A stretch of 36,652 nucleotides of DNA. It comes from Actinomycetes bacterium (GTDB taxonomy: Bacteria; Actinomycetota; Actinomycetes; Actinomycetales; Dermatophilaceae). Of the stretch, positions 9,323 through 17,453 are shown piece after piece. Every line of letters begins with the position of its first letter. Positions within the stretch are counted from its first letter, which is position 1. The position numbers and the translations under genes were made by a program. Under the pieces are notes generated by a model. It ran no database searches. It was not told the DNA's origin and saw only the letters and a list, made by a program, of their open reading frames with translations. Location of the stretch: NCBI GenBank assembly GCA_029552065.1, contig JAKPEG010000052.1, positions 1 to 36,652 of the forward strand, given 5' to 3'.

Positions 9323-9352
9323 AGCCTAGCAACCGGCCTCGGTCGGGTCCAA
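9323..9352 (-). promoter_or_regulatory. Promoter of tRNA-Asn
   Basis: On the minus strand, TTGGAC (9352-9347) and TAGGCT (9328-9323) are separated by 18 bp. The -10 box ends 12 nt before the mature tRNA 5' end, which leaves a short 5' leader. The rest of the gap 9311-9487 shows no gene. Confidence 0.55.
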
Positions 9353-9487
9353 ACCCGAGCACCCGCGAAGGTATGCCGCGTGCTCGGCTCCGCCGGCCCG
9401 GCCCACCCGTCCGCAGGCTCATCGGACCGGCAGCTGGGCGGTCTGACGAGTCGCATCGGCCCGGCCGGCTCGGCGGGCGGACGGTGC

Positions 9488-10054
9488 TCAGCGGGGCGGT
9501 ATACCGACGTCGTCGCGTAGCCGGGCGAAGGCGACCGCCGCGGCCGCGGCGACCTCCGGCGAGTCGAGCGTGCCCCGGCCGAGGACGAGTTGCTCGACGA
9601 TCGCTCCGGTGGCGAGGTCCTGGCGCAGGGCTGCCCGCGCCCGGCGCGGCGGATCGAGGGGCAGGTCGAGGGAGACGACGACGCTGGCCTGGACCCGCTC
9701 CCGGACCACCTGGAGGAAGGTCGCGTCGGCGTCGACCGGCAGTTCGACCGGCCGACGGGAGTCGACGAAGGTGAGGGTGAGCGCGTCGGCCGCCCGGCTC
9801 CACGACGCGGAGTCGACCTCGTGCCAGGGGCGCAGCCACCGCACCCCGGCGTCGCCGTCGAGCTGGCCGAAACGATGTCCGGTCGCCACCAGCCAACCGG
9901 CGCCACTGCCGGCGACGGCGAGCACCCGCTCGCCACGACCCAGCCCCAGCGCAGCGGTGGCGGCCGCGGGCAGGGCCGGCCGCCCCTGGCTCACCGGCCG
10001 CGTGGAATGCGCCGACCCTGCCGATCCCGGGTCCGCCCGGCGCCAGCCCCTCAC
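9488..10054 (-). CDS. Hypothetical protein translationally coupled to dnaG
   Basis: 188 residues from GTG 10054, whose start codon overlaps the dnaG stop (GTGA, 10051-10054), so translation is probably coupled. The protein has no signal peptide or membrane segment and I see no catalytic motif. The middle part is rich in short beta-like stretches (GERVLAVAGSGAGWLVATG, then RWLRPWHEVDSASW), and the C-terminal part is helical and Ala-rich. A small protein of this style directly after dnaG is familiar in actinobacteria, but I cannot name its family. It ends 177 bp before the tRNA-Asn gene. Confidence 0.7.
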   Translation of the reverse strand: MRGWRRADPGSAGSAHSTRPVSQGRPALPAAATAALGLGRGERVLAVAGSGAGWLVATGHRFGQLDGDAGVRWLRPWHEVDSASWSRAADALTLTFVDSRRPVELPVDADATFLQVVRERVQASVVVSLDLPLDPPRRARAALRQDLATGAIVEQLVLGRGTLDSPEVAAAAAVAFARLRDDVGIPPR

Positions 10055-12066
10055 GACTCCTCCGCCCGCCGCAGGTCCGCGAGCCGCCGCTGCAACTCCT
10101 GCAGATGCACCGCGTGCTCCCGGCGCAGGCCCTGGTCCGTCTCACCGCCGGCGTCGAGGCGGCGCATCCGACCGAGGGCGTCGGCGATCTCCCTGGTGAG
10201 TGCGACCTCGCGGACCCGCAGGAAGAGCGAGTCGACGTAGCGGCCACCGGGTCGCCCGGTGAGTGGGTCGAGGACGGTCGGTAGCGGTGCCACCGACAAC
10301 TCGGTGAGCAGCGGGACGACGGCGGCGGGCGCGGCCTCGGCGACCGCCGCATGCCAGGCCGCCGCGCTCTGCCCCGCGACGGGCAGACCGACCGCCGCGA
10401 GCGCGGCATACGTCGCCGCGTGCGCGGGTGCGGCGAAGGAGCCGGGCTGCAGGTCGGCCAGCCGGGCGGGGTCGACCGCCCCGGGGAACTGGAGCAGGCA
10501 TTGGAGCAGTTGCCGTTCGGCACGCACCGCCGGGTCACGCAGGTCGGGTGCCGGCAGTGCGGCGGCGAGTTCGCTGTCGCTCGGCTCGACGGCCGCCTCG
10601 TCCGGCTCGACGAACTGTCGCTCGGCGGACTGCCGTTCGGAGCCCGGGCGACCAGGCCCGGCGCCTCCCGGCCCGCCGGCCGGGGAACCAGCCCCCTGTC
10701 CCCCGTGCCCACCGGCCGCGGCCGCCTGCGCGGCCCGTCGGGCGGCCTTGAGGTAGGGGTCGAGTTCCTCGGGCACGAGGCCGATGAGGCCGGCCGCACG
10801 GGCCTTGTATTGCATGGCGAGTGCCTGGTCGCGGATGCCGACGACGATGGGCGCGATGGCCCGCCCCGCGTGCACACGGCCCTCGGCAGTCTCCAGGTCG
10901 AAGCGCCCGATCGTCGTGCGGACGGCGAAGTCGAACATCGGCACGGCGTCCTCGACGAGCGCGGCGACCGCCCGGTCGCCGCCCGAGATCCGCAGCTCGC
11001 ACGGGTCCTGTCCGCCCGGGGCGACCGCGACGAAGGACTGCGACGCCCACCGCTGGTCGCCCTTGAACGCCTTCATCGCGGCGGCCTGCCCGGCGGCGTC
11101 ACCGTCGAAGGTGAAGATCACCCGCGCCGGCTCGAGATCGGGCTCGTCGCGCAGGATCCGGCGCAGCACGGTCACGTGCTCGCCACCGAAGGCGGTGCCG
11201 CACGAGGCCACCGCCGTGGTCACCCCCGCGAGGTGGCAGGCCATCACGTCGGTGTAGCCCTCGACAACGACCGCCTGGCGCTGCTGGGAGATGGCCCTGC
11301 GGGCCAGGTCGAGCCCGTAGAGGACGGTCGTCTTCTTGTAGAGGGGGGTCTCGGTCGTGTTGAGGTACTTCGCCTCGATCCGGTCGTCGTCGAAGATCCG
11401 CCGAGCCCCGAAGCCGAGCACCTCGCTCGAGGTCGCCCGGATCGGCCAGACCAACCGCCCACGGAAGCGGTCGTAGAGCCCCCGTTGCCCGCGCCCGACC
11501 AGCCCGGCCGTGACGACCTCGTCCTCGGTGAAACCCTTGCCGCGCAGGTGCCGCACGAGTTCCTCGCCGCCGCGGGGGGCGAAGCCGACGCCGAAGTGGG
11601 CCGCCGCCGCGCCGTCGAAGCCACGCGCCCGCATGAAGTCACGCCCGGCCCGCGCCTCGGCCGCCTCGATCAGGTATGCCGCGTAGAACTCCTGAGCGGT
11701 GCGGTTGGCCTCGACCAACCGTGCGCGCCGCCCCGCGGTCGGCTGGTCCTCGCGCCGGCCCCCCTCCTCGTAGCGCAGGTCCAGGCCTGCCTTGGCCGCG
11801 AGCCGCTCGACCGCCTCGGTGAAGGTGAGTTGGTCGACCTTGGCGACGAACGAGATGACGTCCCCGCCCTCGCCGCAGCCGTAGCAGTGGTAATGCCCGG
11901 TGGACGGGTTGACGGTGAACGACGGGGTCTTCTCGTCGTGGAAGGGGCACAGACCCTTGAGCGCCGACCCCGCACGACGCAGCGTCACATGCTCGCGGAC
12001 GACGTCGTCGATCGCCACCCGCTCCTTGACCGCGAGGATGTCCTCGGCGCGGATCCGCCCGGCCAT
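10051..12066 (-). CDS. dnaG: DNA primase DnaG
   Basis: 671 residues from ATG 12066, with a strong AGGAGG-like site just upstream (GAGGAGGTGAGGG). It makes RNA primers for replication with the DnaB helicase. The N-terminal zinc ribbon has CPFHDEKTPSF and CYGCGEGGDVISF (Cys-His-Cys-Cys). The catalytic core includes VEGYTDVMA and the TOPRIM motif IFTFDGDAAGQAAAMKAF. A Pro/Gly-rich linker near residues 455-500 precedes a C-terminal helicase-interaction region. Length is normal for actinobacterial primases. It lies 113 bp downstream of dgt on the same strand; that gap holds no gene. Confidence 0.98.
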   Translation of the reverse strand: MAGRIRAEDILAVKERVAIDDVVREHVTLRRAGSALKGLCPFHDEKTPSFTVNPSTGHYHCYGCGEGGDVISFVAKVDQLTFTEAVERLAAKAGLDLRYEEGGRREDQPTAGRRARLVEANRTAQEFYAAYLIEAAEARAGRDFMRARGFDGAAAAHFGVGFAPRGGEELVRHLRGKGFTEDEVVTAGLVGRGQRGLYDRFRGRLVWPIRATSSEVLGFGARRIFDDDRIEAKYLNTTETPLYKKTTVLYGLDLARRAISQQRQAVVVEGYTDVMACHLAGVTTAVASCGTAFGGEHVTVLRRILRDEPDLEPARVIFTFDGDAAGQAAAMKAFKGDQRWASQSFVAVAPGGQDPCELRISGGDRAVAALVEDAVPMFDFAVRTTIGRFDLETAEGRVHAGRAIAPIVVGIRDQALAMQYKARAAGLIGLVPEELDPYLKAARRAAQAAAAGGHGGQGAGSPAGGPGGAGPGRPGSERQSAERQFVEPDEAAVEPSDSELAAALPAPDLRDPAVRAERQLLQCLLQFPGAVDPARLADLQPGSFAAPAHAATYAALAAVGLPVAGQSAAAWHAAVAEAAPAAVVPLLTELSVAPLPTVLDPLTGRPGGRYVDSLFLRVREVALTREIADALGRMRRLDAGGETDQGLRREHAVHLQELQRRLADLRRAEES

Positions 12067-12179
12067 CCCTCACCTCCTCGCGCGCTCCCGCGAGTGTATG
12101 CCGTGCCTCTCGCCTCCCGCCCGCGCGCGTCCACAGCAGGGCCGTTCCGACAGCGGGGCCGATCTCCGGATCGGTCAGG

Positions 12180-13427
12180 TCAGTCGGAGAACTCGCGGGC
12201 CAGGGCCACTGCCCGGGCGTCGGTGAGTGAGGCGACCTGGTCGAGGACGACCCGCAGCCGGGTCGTGTCGTCGGCCGCGGCGGCATGGTCGGCCACCAGG
12301 TCGGGGTCGAGTCGCTCGGGACGCTCGGTGTAGGCGGCGACGAGCGTGGTGACGACCTCCTCCTGCCGGCCGAGGAGCGCGCGCCGCTCGTCGCTGTGCA
12401 TGACGTAGTGGGCGGCGACCGCCTTGAGCAGCGAACACTCGGCCCGCACGTCGTCGGGGACGACGAGATCCGCAGCGAACCGGGTGAGGGCGCCGCTGCC
12501 GTGGCGGCCTCGGGTGGCCCGCTCGACGGCGAGCAGGAAGCGGCCGATGAGCCGACTGGTCATGTCCTTGAGCGCCGCGAGGTCGGCCCGGGTCCCGTCG
12601 AAGGTCAGTGGCAGGGTGCCCGTGGCCAGGAGCCGTCGGGCCGCCGCCTCGAAGGCTCCCGTCTCGAGATCGGGCGCGTATGCCGTATGCGCCAGCTCGG
12701 CGACGACCCGCACCTCACCGGGGTCGTGCAGCACGCGCGGATCGACCCGGCGAGAGGCGATCGCATCCTCGACGTCGTGTACCGAATAGGCGACGTCGTC
12801 GGACCAGTCCATCACCTGGGCCTCGAGGCAGCGGACGCCAGGCAGCGCGCCGGCCCGGAACCACTCGAAGACCGGCAGGTCCGCGGCATACACGCTGTAT
12901 TTGCTTGTGGGGTAGGGCGAGTGGCCGCGCGACCACGGGTACTTGGTGGCGGCGTCGAGGCTCGCCCGGGTGAGGTTGAGGCCGGCCGGTCGCCCGTCGG
13001 CGTGGGTGCGTTTGGCCTCGAGTCGAGTGAGGATGCGCAGCGTCTGGGCATTGCCCTCGAAGCCCCCCGACGCTGACCCGAGCCGGTCGAGGACCGTCTC
13101 ACCGTGGTGGCCGAAGGGCGGATGGCCGAGGTCGTGGGCGAGGCATGCGGTGTCGACGACGTCGGCGTCGCAGCCGAGGGCGGCCCCGAACTCCCGCCCG
13201 ATCTGGGCGACCTCGAGCGAGTGGGTGAGCCGGTTGCGGACGAAATCGTCGGAGCCCGGCGCGACCACCTGGGTCTTGGCCGACAGTCGGCGCAGCGCCG
13301 CCGAGTGGACCAGCCGGGCGCGGTCGCGGGCGAAGTCGTCGCGATCGGCGCGCTTGTGCGCGGGGTCCTCCGCCACCCACCGCTCGCGGTCGCGGGCGGC
13401 ATACCCGCTCCCCCCTGCCGCCGCCAT
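12180..13427 (-). CDS. dgt: Deoxyguanosinetriphosphate triphosphohydrolase-like HD protein
   Basis: 415 residues. ATG 13427 is chosen because a TAGGCT -10 box ends 7 nt upstream (a leaderless gene) and homology begins at GYAARDRERW. Dgt enzymes split dNTPs into the nucleoside and triphosphate and so control dNTP pools. HD-domain metal ligands are visible: His in NRLTHSLEVAQIGREFG, His-Asp in ACLAHDLGHPPFGHHGE, and a later Asp in MDWSDDVAYSVHDVEDA. The dgt-dnaG pairing is usual in actinobacteria and fits shared replication roles. Confidence 0.93.
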   Translation of the reverse strand: MAAAGGSGYAARDRERWVAEDPAHKRADRDDFARDRARLVHSAALRRLSAKTQVVAPGSDDFVRNRLTHSLEVAQIGREFGAALGCDADVVDTACLAHDLGHPPFGHHGETVLDRLGSASGGFEGNAQTLRILTRLEAKRTHADGRPAGLNLTRASLDAATKYPWSRGHSPYPTSKYSVYAADLPVFEWFRAGALPGVRCLEAQVMDWSDDVAYSVHDVEDAIASRRVDPRVLHDPGEVRVVAELAHTAYAPDLETGAFEAAARRLLATGTLPLTFDGTRADLAALKDMTSRLIGRFLLAVERATRGRHGSGALTRFAADLVVPDDVRAECSLLKAVAAHYVMHSDERRALLGRQEEVVTTLVAAYTERPERLDPDLVADHAAAADDTTRLRVVLDQVASLTDARAVALAREFSD

Positions 13428-13434
13428 GCGCGCC

Positions 13435-13440
13435 AGCCTA
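13435..13440 (-). promoter_or_regulatory. -10 box of leaderless dgt transcript
   Basis: TAGGCT on the minus strand, followed by 7 nt and ATG 13427. This geometry places the transcription start at or next to the start codon. Confidence 0.55.
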
Positions 13441-13458
13441 GACCGCGCGACGGCCCGT

Positions 13459-13986
13459 TCAGCGGGTGCGCAGGCGAACCAGATGGCCGACGACCCCGGG
13501 GATCCAGCCGGTCTCGCCGTTGAGCCAGCGGCCACTCACGAGGTTGGTGGGGATGACGGCGAAGTCGTCGCGCACCGCCGGTGTGCCCGGCTCCCCCGGC
13601 TCACCCGACTCACCCGCCGCCATGAGGCCGAGGTCGGTGCCGAAGGGGTCGGCCACCGTCGTCCACCGCAGGTCGGTATGCCGCGCGAGGTATTCCCCGA
13701 CCGCCACCCCCCAGAGGTCGACGTGGGCGGCGTGGTCGTCCCGGCGGCGTTCGGACAGGGCCGCCCACGCGGCGAGATCGGCGTCATGTGCCGCCCCGAT
13801 GGCCGCGAGGTCGTCGAGGTCCACTCCGGCGGCGGCGAGTTCGGCGCGGCAGCGCTCGAGCAGTTCCCGATCCTGGGGGCGCAGCGGCCGCGAGGTCGGC
13901 ACGAGCGGGAGCAGGTCGGAGTCGTCGGGGACCGATTCGTCGTCGGCCGGCCCGGACGAACCACGGGAGCGGGAGAACAGTCCCAT
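13459..13986 (-). CDS. Small conserved protein, possibly DUF3806-like
   Basis: 175 residues from ATG 13986. A TAGGCT box 6 nt upstream (13998-13993) marks a leaderless start and overlaps the stop of the preceding gene. The N-terminus is a polar, disordered stretch (RSRGSSGPADDESVPDDSD). The core contains LAAWAALSERRRDDHAAHVDLWGVAVGEYL and RWTTVADPFGTDLGL, and the C-terminus ends in LVSGRWLNGETGWIPGVVG. The pattern of a protein that once sensed or bound a partner (DPFGTDLG) resembles DUF3806 proteins as I remember them; I am not sure. A short Gly-Glu-Pro-Gly run (GESGEPGEPG) forms a flexible loop. No membrane segments. It precedes dgt by 31 bp. Confidence 0.7.
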   Translation of the reverse strand: MGLFSRSRGSSGPADDESVPDDSDLLPLVPTSRPLRPQDRELLERCRAELAAAGVDLDDLAAIGAAHDADLAAWAALSERRRDDHAAHVDLWGVAVGEYLARHTDLRWTTVADPFGTDLGLMAAGESGEPGEPGTPAVRDDFAVIPTNLVSGRWLNGETGWIPGVVGHLVRLRTR

Positions 13987-13992
13987 GCGTGC

Positions 13993-13998
13993 AGCCTA
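13993..13998 (-). promoter_or_regulatory. -10 box of leaderless transcript
   Basis: TAGGCT on the minus strand, 6 nt before ATG 13986. It overlaps the stop codon of the YdeI-like gene at 13996. Confidence 0.5.
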
Positions 13999-14652
13999 GG
14001 TGTCCTGGGACAGTTCGCGTCGGGCGCGGGCGATCCACGACGGCGGGTCGCCGAAGCGCATCGGTGGGATCGCCTCGTATGCCGCGCAGCTGGCCACCAG
14101 CGTCGCCATCCGCCGGTCCCGGGTCGGCGCTTGCTTCGCCGAGAGCACCCAATGGATGCACTGCTTGCGGTAACTCGGGGTCGCGCGCTGCCAGAAGGCG
14201 CTCGCCCGAGGGTCGGCGGTGAGCTGGGCGGCATACTCCGGGGGCAGCTGCCCGGCCTGCGCCTGCTCGTAGGCGTAGATCCCCCGTTTGTCCTCGCGCC
14301 CGCGCTCGTATGCCGCGCGCCCCGCCGGTCGCATCTTGCCGGCGGCCTCTAGCTCGGCCACGAGGGCGGTGTTCACGGTGCTCCACGTCGAGCCCGGCCG
14401 GCGCGGGGTCCAACGCTGGCGGACGGCGTCGGGGCCCATCGAGTGGACGACCGAGTCGATCCAGCCGAAGCACAACGCCTCGGGCACGGCCTCGGCCCAG
14501 GTGAGCCCGCGAGGCTCGACATGCTTCTTGCGCAAGCCCATCCACAGCTGACTCGCCGTCTCGTGGTTGGTCTCGAGCCAGGCGCGGAAGTCCTGGGCCG
14601 ACTCGAAGAAGACGATCTCGGGTCCCGCGTCCGGGCGCTGCTCCCCCGCCAC
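13996..14652 (-). CDS. YdeI/OmpD-associated family protein
   Basis: 218 residues from GTG 14652, one base after the dusB stop, so translation is probably coupled to dusB. The family hallmarks are present: FFESAQDFRAWLETNHETASQLWMGLRKKH at the N-terminus (residues about 13-44), LTWAEAVPEALCFGWIDSVVH, and RFTPRR-like RWTPRRPGSTWSTVN. The C-terminal half holds the FWQRATPSYRKQCIHWVLSAKQAPTRDRR region typical of the OmdA domain. The biochemical role of these proteins is not settled; they are often annotated as bacteriocin-protection or DNA-related. It is soluble, of usual length and has no odd features. Confidence 0.85.
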   Translation of the reverse strand: MAGEQRPDAGPEIVFFESAQDFRAWLETNHETASQLWMGLRKKHVEPRGLTWAEAVPEALCFGWIDSVVHSMGPDAVRQRWTPRRPGSTWSTVNTALVAELEAAGKMRPAGRAAYERGREDKRGIYAYEQAQAGQLPPEYAAQLTADPRASAFWQRATPSYRKQCIHWVLSAKQAPTRDRRMATLVASCAAYEAIPPMRFGDPPSWIARARRELSQDT

Positions 14653-14653
14653 C

Positions 14654-15877
14654 TCAGCCGCCCGACACGTCGAGCTCGGCCGCGGCGATCTGCTCGCGCT
14701 GGGCGTCGGTCAACTCGGGCGAGTCGAGCCAGCCGTCCGGCAGGGCGACCCGTTTGGGGGTGCCCGCCCGGCCGCGTTGCCCCTCGGCATCGGCGCCCGG
14801 CCAGGGCGCGTCGGGGTCGAGGCGACCCAACAGCCGGTCGAGGGCGGCGAGGGAGTCGACCAGGGCCAGCTGTTGGCGCAGCTCGCCGCCGGCCGGGAAG
14901 CCCTTGAGATACCAGGCGATGTGCTTGCGGATGTCGCGGCACCCCCGGTTCTCGTCGCCGAAGAACTCCACGAGGTATGCCGCGTGCCTCCGCAGCGTGG
15001 AGGCGACCACGTCGAGGGTCGGGGTGGCCCGCTGCGACCGGCCGGCGAAGGCGGCGTCGAGGTCCGCGAACAGCCACGGCCGGCCCAGGCAGCCCCGACC
15101 GACCACGACTCCGTCGCAGCCGGTCTGCGCGACCATGCGCAGCGCGTCGTCGGCCGACCAGATGTCGCCGTTGCCCAGCACCGGGATGGTGGTGACCGTG
15201 TGCTTGAGGGTGGCGACGGCGGGCCACGCGGCATACCCGGAGTAGTGCTGCGCGGCGGTGCGGGCGTGCAGGGCGACCGCGGCGGCGCCCTCCTGCTCGG
15301 CGGCCAGCCCCGCGTCGAGGTAGGTGAGGTGCTCCTCGTCGATGCCCATCCGCATCTTCACGGTGACCGGCACGTCGGCGCGGGCGCCCTCGGCGACCAC
15401 CGCGGCGACGATGGCCCGGAAGAGGTCGCGCTTCCACGGCAGCGCCGAGCCGCCGCCCTTGCGGGTCACCTTGGGCACCGGGCAGCCGAAGTTGAGGTCG
15501 ATGTGGTCGGCCCGGTCCTCCTGCACGAGGATCCGGGCGGCGGCGCGGGCGGTCACCGGGTCGACCGAGTAGAGCTGGACCGAGCGCGGCTGCTCGTCGG
15601 GGTCGTGCTCGATGAGCCGCATCGTCTCGGCGTTGCGCTCGACCAGCGCCCGCGAGGTGATCATCTCCGAGACGTAGAGCGCGCCCGGCGCGTGCTCGCG
15701 ACACAGCCGCCGGAAGGCCCGGTTGGTGATGCCCGCCATCGGGGCGAGCACCACCGGCGAGGCGAGAGTATGCCGCCCGATCCGCAGGGGCGCGGTCGCG
15801 GAAGGCGCCGTGCTGGCTGGGGTGGCGGCCAGTGCGGCGCCCGTCGTGGCGGCCGGTGCGGCATACGTCGTGGTCAT
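14654..15877 (-). CDS. dusB: tRNA-dihydrouridine synthase (DusB type)
   Basis: 407 residues from ATG 15877. This FMN enzyme reduces uridines in the tRNA D-loop. The first 30 residues are an Ala/Thr-rich low-complexity extension. The TIM barrel then begins at IGRHTLASPVVLAPMAGITNRAFRR, with SVQLYSVDP, the catalytic-cysteine loop DLNFGCPVPKVTRKGGGSAL, VTVKMRMGI, ALHARTAAQHYSG, PVLGNGDIWS and GVVVGRGCLGRPWLF (phosphate binding). The C-terminal helical domain holds ENRGCRDIRKHIAWYLKGFPAG. A GGGACAATGG element upstream (minus strand) may be its -10 region. It runs into the YdeI-like gene with one base between. Confidence 0.95.
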   Translation of the reverse strand: MTTTYAAPAATTGAALAATPASTAPSATAPLRIGRHTLASPVVLAPMAGITNRAFRRLCREHAPGALYVSEMITSRALVERNAETMRLIEHDPDEQPRSVQLYSVDPVTARAAARILVQEDRADHIDLNFGCPVPKVTRKGGGSALPWKRDLFRAIVAAVVAEGARADVPVTVKMRMGIDEEHLTYLDAGLAAEQEGAAAVALHARTAAQHYSGYAAWPAVATLKHTVTTIPVLGNGDIWSADDALRMVAQTGCDGVVVGRGCLGRPWLFADLDAAFAGRSQRATPTLDVVASTLRRHAAYLVEFFGDENRGCRDIRKHIAWYLKGFPAGGELRQQLALVDSLAALDRLLGRLDPDAPWPGADAEGQRGRAGTPKRVALPDGWLDSPELTDAQREQIAAAELDVSGG

Positions 15878-16000
15878 GGTCGGGCCATTGTCCCAGGTCG
15901 CCGCACGAGGTGACCGCCGCCGAGTCCGGTGCGCAGGATCTGCCGTCGAGCTATCGTCGTGAGATCGTCTTGAGCAGGTGCTCCTCACCAAAGGATCTCG

Positions 16001-17284
16001 ATGACCGACGCCCCGCACCTCGCCCTCCCCCACTGGGAGTCGACCCCGGACGACCTGCGCGCCGCCACCCGGGAGATCAAGGCAGCCATTCGGGCTCGGA
16101 TCGAGGCGTCCGGACGCACCGTCGAGGAGGTCTTCGCGGTCGTCGAGGCACGAATCGCCGCGCGGATCGCCGAGATCCGCGCCGATCGCGAACGCGGCGA
16201 GAGCGTCTGGCCGGTCATCGACTACGCCGATATCGCCGCTGGGAGGGTGACTGAGGCGCAGCTCGACAAGCTCCGGCGCCGCGGCTGCCTGGTCGTTCGC
16301 GGCCAGTTCAGCCATGAGCAGGCGAGCGCCTGGGACCGTGACATCGTCGACTACGTCGAGACCAACCACTTCTTCGAGACCTATACCGGCCCGGCCGACG
16401 ACTTCTTCGCCAGCGTCGGCTCGAAGCCGGAGATCTACCCGATCTACTGGAGCACCGCGCAGATGCAGGCCCGCCAGAGCGAGCAGATGGCAACGGTCCA
16501 GGCCTTCCTCAACGCCCAGTGGAAGCACGAGTCGCAGGGGCAGACTTGGTTCGACCCCTCCCGCGACTCCCTCTACCCCGACCGGATCCGGCGCCGCCCG
16601 CCGGGCATCGACTCGGCGGGCCTGGGCACCCACTCCGACCCCGGCACCCTCGACCTGTGGATGACCCGGGCCTACCAGCTCGCCTTCCGACACCTCTTCG
16701 ACGGGACCGTCGAGGACTACGACCCGTGGGACGCGGCATACCGCACGGCCGGTCCGCAATATCCCGGCTCGACGATGTGCTCGGCCTTCCGGACCTTCCA
16801 GGGCTGGACGGCACTGTCCGACATGGACCACGACCAGGGCGTGCTGCACACCATTCCCATCCCCGAGGCGATGGCCTACCTCATGCTGCGGCCGCTGCTG
16901 CCGGATGTGCCCGCGGACGACATGTGCGGCGTGACGGTCAACCAGACCTTCCCGACGAGCGAGCGCTGGCATGCGCCGCTGCTCGAGGCGCTGAGCGGGA
17001 TCCCCGACGTGCGGGCCGGCGACACGGTGTGGTGGCACTGCGACATGGTGCACAGCGTCGCGCCGGTGACCGACCAGCGGGGCTGGGGCAACGTCATGTA
17101 CATCCCGGCGGCCCCCTGGTGCCCCCGCAACGAGGCCTATGCCGTGAGCGTCCGCGAGGCCTTCCGCACCGGCTCGAGCCCGGCCGACTTCCCCGAGGAG
17201 CACTACGAGCGGGACTGGGTCGGCCGGTTCGGCGAGGAGTCGCTCAACGCGACCGGGCGCCGCGGGCTCGGGCTGTCGGTCTGA
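16001..17284 (+). CDS. DUF1479 (YbiU-like) putative Fe(II)/2-oxoglutarate oxygenase
   Basis: 427 residues from ATG 16001, with AAAGGA 7 nt upstream. Length and layout match E. coli YbiU. The N-terminal 80 residues are helical; the jelly-roll part follows. Candidate iron ligands are GTHSDPGTLDLW (His-x-Asp) and the distal His in TVWWHCDMVHSVAPV; NVMYIPAAPWCPRN fits the C-terminal strand and substrate loop. The substrate is unknown in this family. It stands alone, divergent from dusB, and marks the left edge of the accessory stretch. The gap 15878-16000 holds its promoter; GAGCAGGTGCTC around 15973-15984 is a small inverted repeat. Confidence 0.9.
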   Translation: MTDAPHLALPHWESTPDDLRAATREIKAAIRARIEASGRTVEEVFAVVEARIAARIAEIRADRERGESVWPVIDYADIAAGRVTEAQLDKLRRRGCLVVRGQFSHEQASAWDRDIVDYVETNHFFETYTGPADDFFASVGSKPEIYPIYWSTAQMQARQSEQMATVQAFLNAQWKHESQGQTWFDPSRDSLYPDRIRRRPPGIDSAGLGTHSDPGTLDLWMTRAYQLAFRHLFDGTVEDYDPWDAAYRTAGPQYPGSTMCSAFRTFQGWTALSDMDHDQGVLHTIPIPEAMAYLMLRPLLPDVPADDMCGVTVNQTFPTSERWHAPLLEALSGIPDVRAGDTVWWHCDMVHSVAPVTDQRGWGNVMYIPAAPWCPRNEAYAVSVREAFRTGSSPADFPEEHYERDWVGRFGEESLNATGRRGLGLSV

Positions 17285-17392
17285 GATCACCAACCGGGTC
17301 GGCTCGGGTCTCGGACTGACCGGCTGAGGCCTCCGACCGGTTCGGGCGGGGCTCGACGCAGCCTCGACATCGTTACCCAGTTGTGATGTGAT

Positions 17393-17409
17393 CCATTGTG
17401 GGACAATGG
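17393..17409. promoter_or_regulatory. Perfect inverted repeat in the promoter region of the HNH gene
   Basis: CCATTGT (17393-17399), GGG, ACAATGG (17403-17409). The right arm overlaps a likely -10 (GACAAT) and TTGTGA lies upstream at 17381-17386. It could be an operator for a repressor. The same GGGACAATGG string occurs upstream of dusB on the other strand, so part of it may simply be a common promoter element. Confidence 0.4.
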
Positions 17410-17453
17410 TTTTAGCCCGGCGCACTGTCAGTGGTCGGTGTGAGTGTCGAGCC

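Noticed and set aside
9488-12066. Long plus-strand open frame antisense to dnaG
   Set aside because: It mirrors dnaG codons in GC-rich DNA; its Arg/Pro/Asp-rich text matches no family I recognise.
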